Below are positions 1 to 11,848 of a stretch of DNA of 64,000 nt, in pieces. The stretch covers positions 23,499,085-23,563,084 of the forward strand of contig NW_024609839.1 of assembly GCF_016920785.2 (NCBI RefSeq). Reading direction: 5' to 3'. This DNA is from Ixodes scapularis. Lineage: Eukaryota; Arthropoda; Arachnida; Ixodida; Ixodidae. Made by a program: the position numbers and the translations under genes. The number at the start of each line of letters is the position of its first letter. Positions within the stretch are counted from its first letter, which is position 1. Below the pieces are notes generated by a model, which had not been told where the DNA came from, searched no databases, and worked only from the letters and a program-made list of their open reading frames with translations.

Positions 1-126
1 AATTCAGCGTCTGTCGCTCAGTTGTCACTGTGGCAGTGGCATCGCCAAGGTTCGCGAGGCATTCACCCCTTGCACCTAAAGACCCTTCATACGGAAAAGT
101 AGCGACATCCTTTGAAGAATGCCACC

Positions 127-190
127 TGCTATCTTGGACAGATCCAGGCGGCGCTACCGTCGACGCGCAAGCGCTAAAGAGCAAAATATA
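127..190 (+). repeat. Direct repeat, left copy
   Basis: CTGCTATCTTGG, GATCCAGGCGGCGCTAC and GTCGACGCGC recur in the same order at 1747-1810, so the 315-1621 element is bracketed by longer direct repeats of about 64 bp. Confidence 0.6.
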
Positions 191-314
191 ACAATATGAG
201 TATGCATGAGGGACAAGGAGGGAAAAGGAATGCCTATGCTGTTAGAGTGCAAAGTATGCTAAGAGATCAAGTCGCCAGTCAAATAACGCCGACTGTGCAA
301 CGTCACGGCTTTTA

Positions 315-1621
315 TGGCGCATTCACACTGGAAGCGGATCCGCGTTCGCGAAGCGGTTGCGGATGTGGTTCACGAGCGACCCCGTTTAGACACACAGGGA
401 GGCGGTTGGCGGTTTCTCGGCGATCACGCGTGATCTATTGAGACTTGCGTTTGGCAACCCTGTTTTAGAGTCCGAAATTCACTTTAATCCAAGATCCAAC
501 GCCAAACATTTGCTATTTTGGCACGCTGGAGATTTTTCTCCGGGATGTTCGCACGCATCACGCATTCAGGCAGCGAGAAATGAAGCATGGACCCGCCAAA
601 CTCGCCTGTGATTCCCTCGACTTCGCCCACAAGCAAAGCCCAGCTAGAGGCGCCTTGCTGACCCAGAACACGATGCCCCGACCTTTTTTTCGAAGTGGAC
701 CCTTCCCGCATGATTAGCTGACCTTGTTTTCGGGATAGAGGGCCAGTTTTCCCTCCTCGTTCGCTCTTATCATTTTCGAAGTCGTGAGCGGTGGGGTGAA
801 CCGTGGTGCGGGGGAATGTCTTCGGTGCTAGCCGGTCGTAGCTTCGTTGGTGGTGGACTCTCCTCTCGTCACTCGCACGTCGATCGAGTCTACTGTTTGT
901 TTTAGATTAAGCTAAAAAAAACGCCGTATGGATTATCTCTGCATCGTCTGGTACATACACTTTGTTCCTTGGGTAGGTTCCCTTTATATCTTTTGTCAGT
1001 AGCAAACGTTAGAGGTTGAGCTAGCGCAGGTACCCTGCCCGCTCCGCGGTAGTGCCTTGGCTACGTAATCGGGCTCACGACGTCTCTATCGGCCTTCGTG
1101 GTCGCCATGCTCGGTGTCGAAAGCTTTCAATAGTTCACGCGACTATCTTAGTGGGTAGAAAACCTGATATTTCGGCGGATCAGGGGCGGGTTCCGACGTC
1201 CTTCGGGCAGAACAACGCAGCAAGCTTCGGGCTGTGGCACCCGGAATAATAAACAAACTCTTACACGAACCCAATCACCGCTGCTAAGCCCCTTAAAATT
1301 ACGAGTCAATTCTTTTCGCGGCGGATTCAAGCGACGGACGTGAACATCACGTTTCTCTGTTGATTTGTCTGCTGTAACGCTAGGCCTTGGACGCCTCACA
1401 AGCGACAGGTGGCACCTTTTTTCGAAAGTCACTGGCATCCCGTCAGCGTCGCATTGTGATTGGTTGCCGCTTTGCGGTTCGTAAAAGCGGTTAGAAGAAA
1501 TCGGTCCCGTAGCGGTTGGCAGAAACGCGCTCCAACCGCTCGATCCAAGCCTCATTGCGGTTGAGAACGCGCGCATCCGCTTTGCGTTCGCGGATCCGCT
1601 TCCAGTGTGAACGCGCCATTA
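315..1621. mobile_element. Possible inverted-repeat element with GGCGCATTCACACTGG ends
   Basis: ATGGCGCATTCACACTGGAA plus GCGGATCCGCGTTCGCGAAG on the left is mirrored by CTTTGCGTTCGCGGATCCGC and TTCCAGTGTGAACGCGCCAT at 1578-1620. The terminal match is about 40 bp. The interior of 1.2 kb has no coding motif I recognise. Confidence 0.5.
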
Positions 1622-1746
1622 TCGTCTTTTTCTGAGCCCATCCTTCGAGGCTGGTAAACCGTGACAGTGCGCTTTTAGTCTGTGTGGATGTAATTGCGTG
1701 TCTTTCAGCCTTTGACCGCACTCTGACCCAAGTATAGGAAGGCCGT

Positions 1747-1810
1747 CTGCTATCTTGGGCCGATCCAGGCGGCGCTACAGTCGACGCGCGGGTGTAGAAA
1801 AGCAAAACAT
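1747..1810 (+). repeat. Direct repeat, right copy
   Basis: Second copy of the 127-190 sequence, about 85 percent identical by eye. Confidence 0.6.
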
Positions 1811-2014
1811 AAAGATAAAAAGGGTGCACTTCAGAGGAGAAGAGAGTAGATGTCACTACCTTTTTTATTTAGGGGTATTACTTGCACCGTGGAGACCGAT
1901 AGAAGAAGGTTGAATCAGAAGGTTCAGCTAACCGGCGATGGAAACGTTGATGAGACTTCTCATTGCCCTCAAATTTAAGAAAGCTGTCAAAGGCTGTTCG
2001 TTCAGTGTAACCTG

Positions 2015-2170
2015 TTGCTAAGGTTGAAGCCTGGGCGAGTTGGTGTGACATACTTAAAAGGTTAAAACAGCGCAAAAGACAACGGACAGGGTAAAGATGG
2101 ACACAGACAGAGCGCTGTCTGTGTCCTTCTTTACCCTGTCCGTTGTCTTTTGCGCTGTTTTAACCTTTTA
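2015..2170 (+). mobile_element. Short hairpin element with 11-bp target duplication
   Basis: The 156-bp insert lies between two copies of AGTGTAACCTG (2004-2014 and 2171-2181). It starts with a leader (GCCTGGGCGAGTTGGTGTG), followed by a near-perfect hairpin at 2052-2173 with 59-bp arms, a 4-bp loop and one clear mismatch. The arm contains AAAACAGCGCAAAAGACAAC. It shares architecture and leader with 31420-31552, and part of its arm resembles 27335-27395. Confidence 0.75.
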
Positions 2171-2181
2171 AGTGTAACCTG

Positions 2182-4207
2182 AATTGTTTGGTGCCCACTG
2201 CTTCGTCACCTGGGATGCTCCGAACTACTGATGACCTCTCGCAGGCGCCAGCGGCATCATTCTGTCGATTCCCTGAATCGGTGGTACATAGGACTCAAAG
2301 AGCTGTCGCCACTCCACACATTCTGGTGTGAGCTCCTGCCGACACCGCGTGACGAAGTGGCCGCTCTTCTTACAATTCTTACTTCCAATACCTTCGAGCA
2401 ACCTAAAGGGGCAAATTTGTTTACGAAATATTTCGTAAAATTAATAATTGAATATAATAACGGCTAGCTTTGAAACTCTGGCATGTTGTCCGGACCGGAG
2501 GTGCTACATTTTCGCAGAAACAGTATAGTTTTTTTTTTTTTTCGGCATAAAAAAACACAAGAAATCTATACTTACTTTCAAACTTCCGTTACTTTTTTTC
2601 TTAAACCAAAAGCCATTTTCATTCAGTAAAAATATAGTAAATCAGATATTTTACCTTATTACGTGAATGCTTAAAATATTACCTGTAGATATGTTTACGC
2701 TTAATTGCTTGGCGACACGATGCTGCAGTGGTTAGAATATCAAAATATGACATTTAAACGATTTTCAAAATGTGCTCGCCTGTAAGGATTCAACTTAAAC
2801 TTTAAATATTTGGTTATCCATCACGATGGTAGAGTTGTTTCGTGCCTCAAATGTTTTACAACACATTATATACGCAAGTTTTAACGACTAACCTCATTTT
2901 CAGGGGACCTATTTGTTTTATTAGAAACTTAATTTTTAACTATTGTCCTCAACGTTTTTTGAACAGAAAGGATATACTGGCAACAGAGAAAGAGTGGCGA
3001 CAGATTTATATGTCCGCGGGATGGCTTCTTCACGACGGTTTATAAGAAACTTGATGCTGTGAAATCAATACTGGGTAAAAACACTCCAGCAGAGCAAAAG
3101 AAAAAAATATGCTACATAGTATGTTGTTTAGATAAGTCTACTGAGTCTTGTTTAGACTACCTGCTCAACCTTCAGGCTTAGCAACATCCGACGTCACCCC
3201 GAGGAAAAGCTCGTAGACGTTTGAATATTTCCTTGGGAATAACCTTGAATCGCCGTTTTCTCAATAGCAATATTTAATTTAGGTATAAGTCGCTGGCCTG
3301 GAAGAAAACACACCGGTTATTCCGAAAACTGGTTCAATTTATGTAGCTTAAAGGGATTGCCGGGTAAAAGTTTGTGCTTCAAAAACAATTAAATTACATC
3401 ATCATTGTTTTTGGGAATATTATCCGCACAATATTCGAATTCTTAATCCTCCGCCGCACAAGTAGTTGAGCCCAACTGCTCGGATTGTATCCGCAAAACG
3501 CACTGCGTTTTCCAAGGCAAGAGCAGAGGCTCTGATGCCACATCATGCCAAGAGAGACACGACAACCCTTGACTGCTGTCTCAGTAAAATAGCTTTGTCA
3601 TAAAAAAGACATGATTTAAGTTATTGAGGAAAGCTCGATTCTCCGCAGATGATATTTGTGCGGACCATCAGCCACGTTGATCAAAAACGGGATTAAGTCA
3701 ACGCCCGCGACTCTGACGTCACGATGCCTGATGTAACGTCAAGACACGACCAGCCATGCATACTTGCGAAATTTGGCGAGAAGTTTCGTATTAATGCTCA
3801 TATTTGATGTAACGAATATTCGGGCGTCTTTTAGTAAAATAAATATCAACTCTGACTGTATATATATAGGATCCCTCAACGGTGACCAGCGCCTAAAATT
3901 AGTTCCTGATATCACCAAACAGTCCCTTTAAAGCAAGTGTCCAAGTGTGAAGACATGACGTGTTATTTATTCAACGTTTTCGGGATAAAGGGAAGAACGC
4001 TCATTACGCTGCACTAGCAGAGAGGTTTTGGTTTTGTTTCATAATTCTGGCGAAAAAGATTCTTGTTTACGCATCTAGACAAAAAAGCTGAACGTCCGGC
4101 ACGCTGATTGTTGTTATCTTGACATGAGAAGTTGTAAAACAATAGTAAGCGGATGCCATTGCATGCCAACAGTGTGGGAGGGATGAGCTAAAATTCGAAA
4201 CAAAACG
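2182..4207. other. No gene recognised
   Basis: A/T-rich DNA with short chance frames only. A tRNA-like block at 2722-2741 is the one feature noted. Confidence 0.6.
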
Positions 4208-4299
4208 TTTTGGGAGCATGTTACGTCAATGGATTCGTTGCAAACGAAACATCTGTTTCGTTTCCAAGAAATTCATTGACGTAAGAAGTTCCCAAAATG
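4208..4299. repeat. Imperfect hairpin, about 40-bp arms
   Basis: TTTTGGGAGCATGTTACGTC and AACGAAACA pair with TGTTTCGTT and GACGTAAGAAGTTCCCAAAA. The length of about 92 nt is in the range of a miRNA precursor, but mismatches and repeat-rich surroundings make a small foldback element equally likely. Confidence 0.5.
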
Positions 4300-6029
4300 T
4301 CATATAATTCCGGATCGTTTGATTACAGGCTATATATATGTAATATAAAGTGTGTGTGCCATATGCATGCGGCATTGAGAGAGAGACAAGTTGAAAAGTC
4401 AAGCGATCTACGTATATCGGCCGGGAAAGAAAAGGTAAAACATTTAAACATGTTACTGTTGCCCTTGAAACATATAAGGACCTTTCATACATTTTTCAGG
4501 ATAACAGTCAAATAGGCCGTAAGCTTGTTATATACTGCATATCTCAACACATCGATTTCTGGTTTTTGTTTGAATATTCTGTTTGTTATACTTTGCACGC
4601 AACAAGGTAGTACGAGGCTTGTAGTGTATGCCTGCCACTTGTGGAGATCGCGGCCGCGATGGGGCCTGACCTGGAATCGGAGAGGGGGGGGGGGGGGGGG
4701 ATATGAGGATGGCATGGGGCAGTGCTCGGGCACCAAGCTACAGAATGGCCGGCCATAGAACGATGAAAAATTCAGGGGCTGCCTCGATTTCGTACAACAC
4801 TGAGACAGTAAATTTACGCGATGTGAGATCTCCTTCGGGGCGGTAGAAACGGGGCCTGAGCCGGCGTTGCCTAAAGTGTACACCCCTCATTATATAGAGC
4901 TCGACCATGTGGCCCCATCAGCCGGTTCTCACTTTCTTTTGTTCCTTGGAAGTCACACTCGACGCGTTACTCGGCCGTTTTGGGGAAATAGGGTCGCCTA
5001 AATTGCTCAGCGCTCGTTATCATGATGTTTGCCGATACGAGGTGGAACGTGGGCTCGAATAGGGGAACTTCGTTCGAGAGCGAGGCTCAGAGAGGGTCGA
5101 ACGTCTCCAGGCGTGTATCAGTGAGTAGAGTTGTTGGCTTCCGAACCCAGACGAAGCTCTGGACTCCAGCTCCGGCGGCGGACGGGGGAGACGTCGGTGA
5201 GCTCACGCGCTTCATGACGGCAATGTTCGAGACGCTTTCGCGGATTTTGGGAATGATCGGCCTGCATTTGTGCCCGGACCACGGTTGAACGCTTTGATGT
5301 CAAAATGTTGAAGGTACTCTAATGGGAAATCGGTCCGCGGTTTTCTACATGGCCTGGATGCGTACAAACCCCCCCCTCCCCCCCCTCCCCCCCACCCCCT
5401 CCGCCAGTTGAGGACACGTTGGAAGCCCCGCGGCACGTGGAAAAAAGAGACCGTGGACTCCCAGATCCGGAATCGTCGCCGTTTTAGGACTTTGCACGAA
5501 ACAGCAGAGCATCGTGACTTGAGGTGACATTGTACTCACAGAAAAACTTGTTGAGGCCCAGTAAGCAGATGTGTTTTGTAAGCTGGTGTTGAGGAAATCT
5601 TGCAGAAGTTGTAGTTAACGTCTGGAGCGCTGGCAGACATGCTAATGAGCATTTAGATTTATATCTGCTGGGCGAAGACGGCTTGTTGCTTCTCAAGGAT
5701 TGATGAAGAGGAAGGTAATAGTCTCCCTTCAGGGTCTCGATTTTATACATGGGAGAGGTTTATCGAGAACTTCCACGACTACGCTCTGGCTGGTCATACC
5801 AGTGGCAGCAAGACCTTTTATAACTTATGTCGCGCCTCGATATGAGGTGCGACATAAGGCCATGAGGCTGTATGCTTTCCGGTACACTCGTGGATGCCCG
5901 TCTTGCCAGAAAGCAAAGCCGAGACGCGGGAAGCCTCCGAGAATCATGCAGCTAACAGTAAGGTACTCCCCGTTGGAGGTAGTCGCCGGCAATAAAAAAG
6001 CCCCTGCCACAAGATGCCGATTCTGCAAA
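4300..6029. other. No gene recognised; G17 and C-rich runs
   Basis: Contains G17 at 4684-4700 and a C-rich stretch at 5369-5400. From about 4.9 kb the DNA is richer in G and C than its surroundings, but the frames there show no motif, signal peptide or convincing splice pattern. Confidence 0.55.
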
Positions 6030-6052
6030 CATAAAGCCAGTGGCGGATCCAA

Positions 6053-6142
6053 GGGGGGGGGGGGGGCGGCGGGGGCGATCGCCCCCCCCCCCCCCCCCCA
6101 TCCCAAACGCCTCGCCAGGCAACTCCCCCCCCCCCCCCCCCC
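6053..6142. repeat. G14, C18 and C18 homopolymer cluster at the left end of the hAT element
   Basis: G runs at 6053-6066 and C runs at 6082-6099 and 6125-6142 surround GGGGGCGATCGCCCCC, so the region can fold as a G/C hairpin or a quadruplex. Overlapping open frames here are low-complexity products (poly Gly, Pro, Arg) and not genes. Confidence 0.8.
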
Positions 6143-6426
6143 GGGGTTCTTCGTCAGCTCGGAGAAAAAACGTAAGCAATCGGCGCGAGAGTCAAAAGAT
6201 TAAAACAGCGGTGGGTGGACGCGCCTGCTGGGCGCTTCCAAAAGGGAGTTTATCTCCGTCAAGATCACGGTACGTCTTCCCGATAGGGACGGCGCCAGGA
6301 GTTTCGAAGTGGAGAGACGGTGGGGAGGCGCACCAAATATCAGGGTCCTCGACTGCAGGCACACTTCCAAACAAGGCCAGCACGTCGAGCACGGGGGGAA
6401 AATACCTTCAACATATCTAGTCCCCT

Positions 6427-6450
6427 TTCTCTCTCTCTCTCTCTCTCTCT
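6427..6450. repeat. (TC)n microsatellite
   Basis: Twelve CT dinucleotide units inside the hAT element, followed by a more degenerate CT-rich stretch to about 6470. Confidence 0.85.
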
Positions 6451-8623
6451 TTGTCTCCCTCTCTCTTTCTGGAGGCTGTCTGGGAAAAAGTTGTGCCCTG
6501 AAAGCTCCCAAACGCAGACGCCAAGCAGCCTTCCTCAAGGGTACGATCCTATACACAGCGGATTATCCTTCCTCTCTAGCGGCCGCCTTTTCATCACTTT
6601 TCGTTTATGGTTTCTTCGTGGTTCTGGGCTTGTCTTTTGGCATGTCTTTTTTGGCTTGCTTTGAGACGCTGTCGCCCACGGGCTCACTAAAGGTATCTTA
6701 TTGGTACGGTGTGCTCATTGCCAAGGGAAGTGCGGAGGGGGACGTACCAGGAGGCGACATTCCAGGGGGGGGGGGGGGGGGATGCAGCTTGTACAACCAG
6801 GTGACCAATTGCTTTTCTTCTCAACTGAGAGAGGAAGCAAATGCTCTGGGGTACAGTGCAGTCTGGGTCTGAGCTTCTCCCGAAGACGCTCCGGACCTCG
6901 CCATGACCTTGGCTTAAACATAAGCCCGCTTTCGTCCTCGCCTCCATCCCTCACTGAGGATAGGCCGCAGCACGGAATACAGAAAGAAGCTGACGAGCGG
7001 CAGAAGGGGGAGATGTTTCCTCTAATGGGCTTCATACTGCCTGCGGTACTACTTCTCGTGGCGGGTAGCTAATAAAAGAAATATAAACGGTACGAGCGCT
7101 CTAAAGGCTGGAGGCTGCTTACACGGGGTCCTCAAGCCGATGCCGTAGGCATTTATTTGTATACAATGCCGTTTCAACTTAGGGTGGCGGGACATATTTT
7201 AGGAAAGGCGCCCGCTACCGCTTGTCTCCCCTAGGCGCCGTCTTTACTTTCCGAGTTAAACGCGGCTTCCGTGGATTGACGGCAGAGCTTTCGCGCGGCT
7301 TGGCAGGAGCGAATATGTGTGTGTCGAACGGAACAGAGGCGGAGCTTGCTGGTTTGCAACTGCGGCTTCGAATCCCCTACTTAGAGACTTGGGGAAAACG
7401 AGCCCTTTCAAAGATGCGACTATACATAAATTAAATAGACAGTGCCTCTGCCCGTTCGAGTCAACACCGACTCCCAAACATCCATGCTGCAGTCGTGATC
7501 GGCCTTTAGCCCAGTTGAGATTCGCCGATCGGACAACCGCTCTGCCACATTTTATCTCTGCACCTGTCCTCTCGACCCTGACAAATGAGCTAACTACCCA
7601 GAAACAAGTGTTCCTTTCATACAGAAAATATCCAGACGAAGTGCAATTGAATATAATTTGGAAGGATCCATTGCTGGTTTAAGGTCTTGTCTAAGTTCGA
7701 ACTGCAACATGCTTTCAAAAATATTCAACAATTATTCACTTTCTTTCTCTCGAGTTGCATTCAGAACACGTGAAAACACGAGTTTGGGTTGGCAATGCCG
7801 CATGTGCTGCGCTCTGGACATTCCAAATATACGGCGTACAACCGACGAACTTGCCTGGCAGCGTTCGTTTCGCTCGCTCCGTCAACAGTGTTTTGACGCC
7901 GCGAGCAGCGTCGAAGCCGCCGGGCCATTTTTGTCGCTTGTTTGCAACGTACTCGCTCCGTTGAAGCAACCGGCGACAATGAAAAGTATGTTTTAAAACC
8001 ACGTCCTGCATTTTGGCACTGAATATAAAGTTCTAACTACTATGCCAAGCTTAATCTCAAAGAACAGCCGAGTTTTAGATTAAAACGTTTTTCGCATTGT
8101 CATTAGCTGCATGAGCTTCCTCCGTATAGTTGGCAAAGGTTGGCTCTCCGTACATGCTCTGCGGGTGTAACGAGAATATATAAATATTTAAGCAAAAGGA
8201 GCCCAAAAATTGTAGCCCCACCGGGAATATCTAAGCCATCAAGTTACACTGTCTGCAATTGTCACAGCCGCTATAGCACCAAACATTCATCCCCAGTTGT
8301 TAAACTTCTTTCTCTATTTCTAGCGCGCTGCCACGCGAATGGAGTAATCCCGTTTCCTATAAGCTACAAAATTCCTTGCGTTATGGTGTTCAGAAAGGAT
8401 AGTGCCAACACAATTTTCTAGATACTTACCTCTAGCGTGGTCACCCGAAAGGTTTTAATTCAAAGAGTTCATTCCCGACAGGTAAACCGATGCAAAAGCT
8501 CTCAAGATCTATATTATGTTATCAGAGTTCAGTAAAAACGATAACTCCACAAAAAATATAAACACTCCCCCCCCCCCCCCCCCCCGCCGTTTTACACCGA
8601 GTAAAAACCTCTATTTTAGGGGG

Positions 8624-8655
8624 GAACCGCCCCCCCTAAAATAGAGGTCTGGATC
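8624..8655. repeat. Hairpin at the right end of the hAT element
   Basis: CCTCTATTTTAGGGGGG is followed a few bases later by its complement CCCCCCTAAAATAGAGG. It adjoins the right inverted repeat and may be a subterminal transposase-binding palindrome. Confidence 0.6.
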
Positions 8656-8671
8656 CGCCCCTGCATAGAGC

Positions 8672-10659
8672 AGGCGGCGCATTGCGCTAAGAGTCATCGT
8701 CACCTGGAATTCAATATCCGGGACGTCGTCTTACGAAGAACTTGACCACTGCGGTTTCGCTGCCTCTCTTGCTCCTAGGTGGGAAGGGCCTTACGAGTAT
8801 CAAGGATCTTTCTTGTTTCGGAAGTAGAACGTCAAGAGGCCAAGCCATTATTCATGTACCGTTTAATCAGTCTTTCTCAAACTGTCCTAACGGTTCTATT
8901 TTGCCTTTATCCCTCGCTTCGTCTTTCTCCTTTTCTACTTCACAACGAGGTAGCGACGCACGCGTGGCATCTTAGATTTATGAAGTCACTCGGCTGAGTA
9001 CAGACGAGCAGTCTGGACACGTTCGCACTGCCGTTTTGAGGAATTATTTTCTTTACGACCAGGGCCCTAATCTACATGACGGAACCAAGGAACCGGGACA
9101 TCGCCGACTGCTGGGATTGAGCAGTGGCGCCGAGCTGGCCAACTGCAACCGTCGGCGATATCCCGGTCCTTCGGTCCGGCTTCGTCATGCCGGGTAGATT
9201 AGGGCCACAGGACAACATGAACGAGACCTGGGCCCTAGTATACATTGTTGGGGCCTTGCAACTTTGCCTGAAGCAGCTCCTCAGCGCGTTCTTGTCGCTG
9301 CTGCGTCGCAAACTCTCGGCGGAGCTCATCCTTGCATGCTTCTCTGGTGGTGACTGTCCCCTCGTGGTTTTCTTAGCAGGAACGTGCCGGTCTCTCGAAG
9401 GAAAAGTTGACGTTCTGCCTGCATTGCTCCGGCGTCCAGCTAAATTGTGACAGGCACTTTGCTCGTAATGCTGCGTTCAGTCATCGATGTTCTCCTAGAC
9501 GTCGCCATGGAAGGGTGTCGGCGTACTAGATGCGAGAAGCAGGAACACGACTTGGGGGTGCAGCAGCAAGGCTGCCGGTCGTCTGGCCCTGGGAAAACAT
9601 CTTTAGATTCGGGGACTTGTTCCTTGGTTGTTTCCCCAATGGACTAGATTCTGACGGCTGGCCTTGAGTGTGGCGGCTTGCTCGGGATTTGTCTGGCTCC
9701 ACAGAAAGAAGTTTCCCGGAACTTGAAATCGATCTGGTCCGGTGGCTCCTCTGGGGCGTACGAGGAAAAGAATCAGAAAGTACCCTGCACCTCCACCATC
9801 AATGTCACGAATGGAAAGGGCCCGACAAGAGTAAACTGAAAATAAAGGCTTAATTAGTAAACTTCTGTCAGAAACCAAAAACAAAAAAGAAAAAGAATAA
9901 CCGTCGAAGCAGCAGCAGCGAACGTCGCGACATCGCCGTGACAGGTGGCTTCACCAAGACTGCGAGAGAGAATGTATCGTCGTCGGGAGAGCCTGCGTGA
10001 GTCGGCCAAGCAGCGCTCGGCTCTCTCGAACACTCGACCTAGAAATTTCGGGAATGCGCTAGGGCCAGACTAACTAGGCAAGGTCATTCTGTTCCCCTTA
10101 TATTTTACACTCGGGATAACAACAAACACGAATCATCTAGATGCATGGATAAGCCTTACTCTTGGTCATGTACGTGGCAACATGTGCAGACCGGAATTAC
10201 TTTAAAATGTATAAGCAAAGCTTTTAGGCGCAAACATTTGTGCCTATGTTGCTAGGGTTTCTATCCCGCAAAAGGCTTTAGCATCGATAAGCTTGCTTAA
10301 AATGTTGTTATTCAATAGATAACCTAAGGCCACATATCGCAATCTTCATGTAGATTTTTTTACACATTTATGTATGCAGTTTGGGAAAACAAAAGTGTAT
10401 AATGCGTATACCAGTGACGGCACTATTTCATTTTTTTTGGGATGCTCGATGTAAATTCATCGGAAACGTTAAGACTCATCCTCCATTTGTCTTAACAGTG
10501 TAAAATATGGCTTAAACTACGGTGCTGATTTTAACCAATGTCATCTTTGCTTACATCTCAACGTTAAAGGAAATACTCTATATGCAACTTCAAAATTGAT
10601 GCGCTTTCTTTTGAAATATCAATTAAAAGTGTTTGAATAATTTAAACGTTAGCCTGATT
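8672..10659. other. No gene recognised apart from the 9.06-kb hairpin
   Basis: Frames of up to 108 codons occur (9124-9450) without a recognisable domain. Confidence 0.5.
9061..9215. repeat. Long hairpin with 45-50-bp arms
   Basis: GGGCCCTAATCTACATGACG and GGGACATCGCCGAC on the left pair imperfectly with GTCGGCGATATCCCGG and CGTCATGCCGGGTAGATTAG on the right; the loop is about 45 nt. It overlaps the start of a 108-codon frame (9124-9450) of unknown nature. Confidence 0.55.
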
Positions 10660-10880
10660 GCGATCCCGACCGGCACAAAGACACTCTACAGCGGCGGCAG
10701 GTTCACGTGGTCGGCAAGGACTCGTACCGTAGCTCATGTCGCATCGTGATATTTCGACGTAGGGATAGCTTCTCGCAGCGTTAGCCTGTTCGCTTCAAGG
10801 TCGTTGGTGGCGCCGTATTTACAGAGAAAATCCATGCCCAGTATTAGGTCCTGCGAGTAGTACTGAAGAACGTAAACGAG
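10660..10880 (-). pseudogene. Retropepsin and RT-linker fragment of a second gypsy-like element
   Basis: On the - strand the sequence reads QYYSQDLILGMDFLCKYGA, the conserved C-terminal part of a retroviral-type aspartic protease (the D-x-I-L-G-M-D-F-L motif). After a stop near 10737 it continues with VRVLADHVNLPP, a segment that often precedes RT, before another stop. The flanks are unrelated A/T-rich DNA, so this is a small decayed relic. It is not a close copy of the element at 30.8-35.3 kb. Confidence 0.7.
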
Positions 10881-11738
10881 TTAAGAACTAATATATTTTT
10901 GGTAAATAAAGCACTATATTAACAAAACGAAAAGCTTAATGGTTAATTGAGCCCTTTCAACATCTAACAGAATTTTTCTTGCAGATTATCGAAGGTGTTC
11001 TATATACAAGGCAGAGTAAAAAGAAACCAAATTTTAGTCAAAGAATCGAAAGCTTACTATAGACTGCTGTGCTTCAAATATTATTTGGCCCTCCATTCAA
11101 GTAAGCCGTGTACGCCGATCCAGCGACTTGCTAAAAAATGTCAGGTAAATGCAGCACTCTCAAATCGGCCGCCCTCTTGAGCGCGTGCACCAGGGAGGGG
11201 CAGCGCTCATTAATTGTAGTTTTGGGTCCACAGAATAAAGAAGTCCGCAGACATTCATCACAAGATGTTGAAGCGGTATGGAGGCGCCCGTATTGGGCTT
11301 CGATAACTGTGCGTGCGGTAAAAAATGTTTCAAAACGTAGAGTCAATTCTGACTGATGCACCCCGCTCCCGGCTGGGCTCACTCATACTTCGACGACGCT
11401 GCACTCAGTATGAGAAGTCAAACAGTTGTACAAGAATCCCGCCAAGTCCCTGTCAGTAAAATGGCTGAAAAATTCAATATTAGTCATGTCTAGGGACTCT
11501 ACAGTATACATGTTAATTTGCAGTAACATAAAACGTCCGCTAGGTGAACGCCAAGTCAACATAGGCTACACATTAAGGAGCGCCATGTGGACGTGTGCGA
11601 GACGCTGCTCCGACACTATAAAGCTGAGAGAGACTATTTTTGTAAAAGCATTGTTACCGGGGACGAACATTGAATTCACTATGCCCAGCCATAGACCAAG
11701 CCGGCAAGCAAAGTGGGGAGGCACCATAGGCGTAGACT

Positions 11739-11795
11739 ACGGGGGTATATCGGGGCCCGTGCCCCCCCTGGTGAGATCCAGGGGGATCTCACCAA

Positions 11796-11829
<34 letters not shown>

Positions 11830-11848
11830 GAGCCCCGATATACCCCCG
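11739..11848. repeat. Foldback with nested hairpin and G31 tract
   Basis: CGGGGGTATATCGGGGCCCG pairs with CGAGCCCCGATATACCCCCG. Inside, TGGTGAGATCC and GGATCTCACCA form a second hairpin, followed by 31 consecutive G (11796-11826). A C18 run follows at 11875-11892. It is a small palindromic element with no coding content. Confidence 0.65.

Larger units (their letters stand above)
6038..8663. mobile_element. Probable non-autonomous hAT element
   Basis: The left end is CAGTGGCGGATCCA and the right end reads CAGGGGCGGATCCA on the - strand. They are flanked by CATAAAGC (6030-6037) and CATAGAGC (8664-8671), an 8-bp target duplication with one difference, the size hAT transposases make. CAG...CTG ends also fit hAT. 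I see no transposase motif in the 2.6 kb inside. The interior holds long G/C runs, a (TC)n repeat at 6427-6450, and a 17-bp-arm hairpin next to the right end (8624-8655). Confidence 0.7.

Noticed and set aside
5700..6203. 167-codon + frame
   Set aside because: It depends on G and C homopolymers at a transposon end and has no recognisable motif.
7317..7400. tRNA-like CGGCTTCGAATCCCC
   Set aside because: It resembles a T-arm with a B box, but no acceptor, D or anticodon stems can be drawn.
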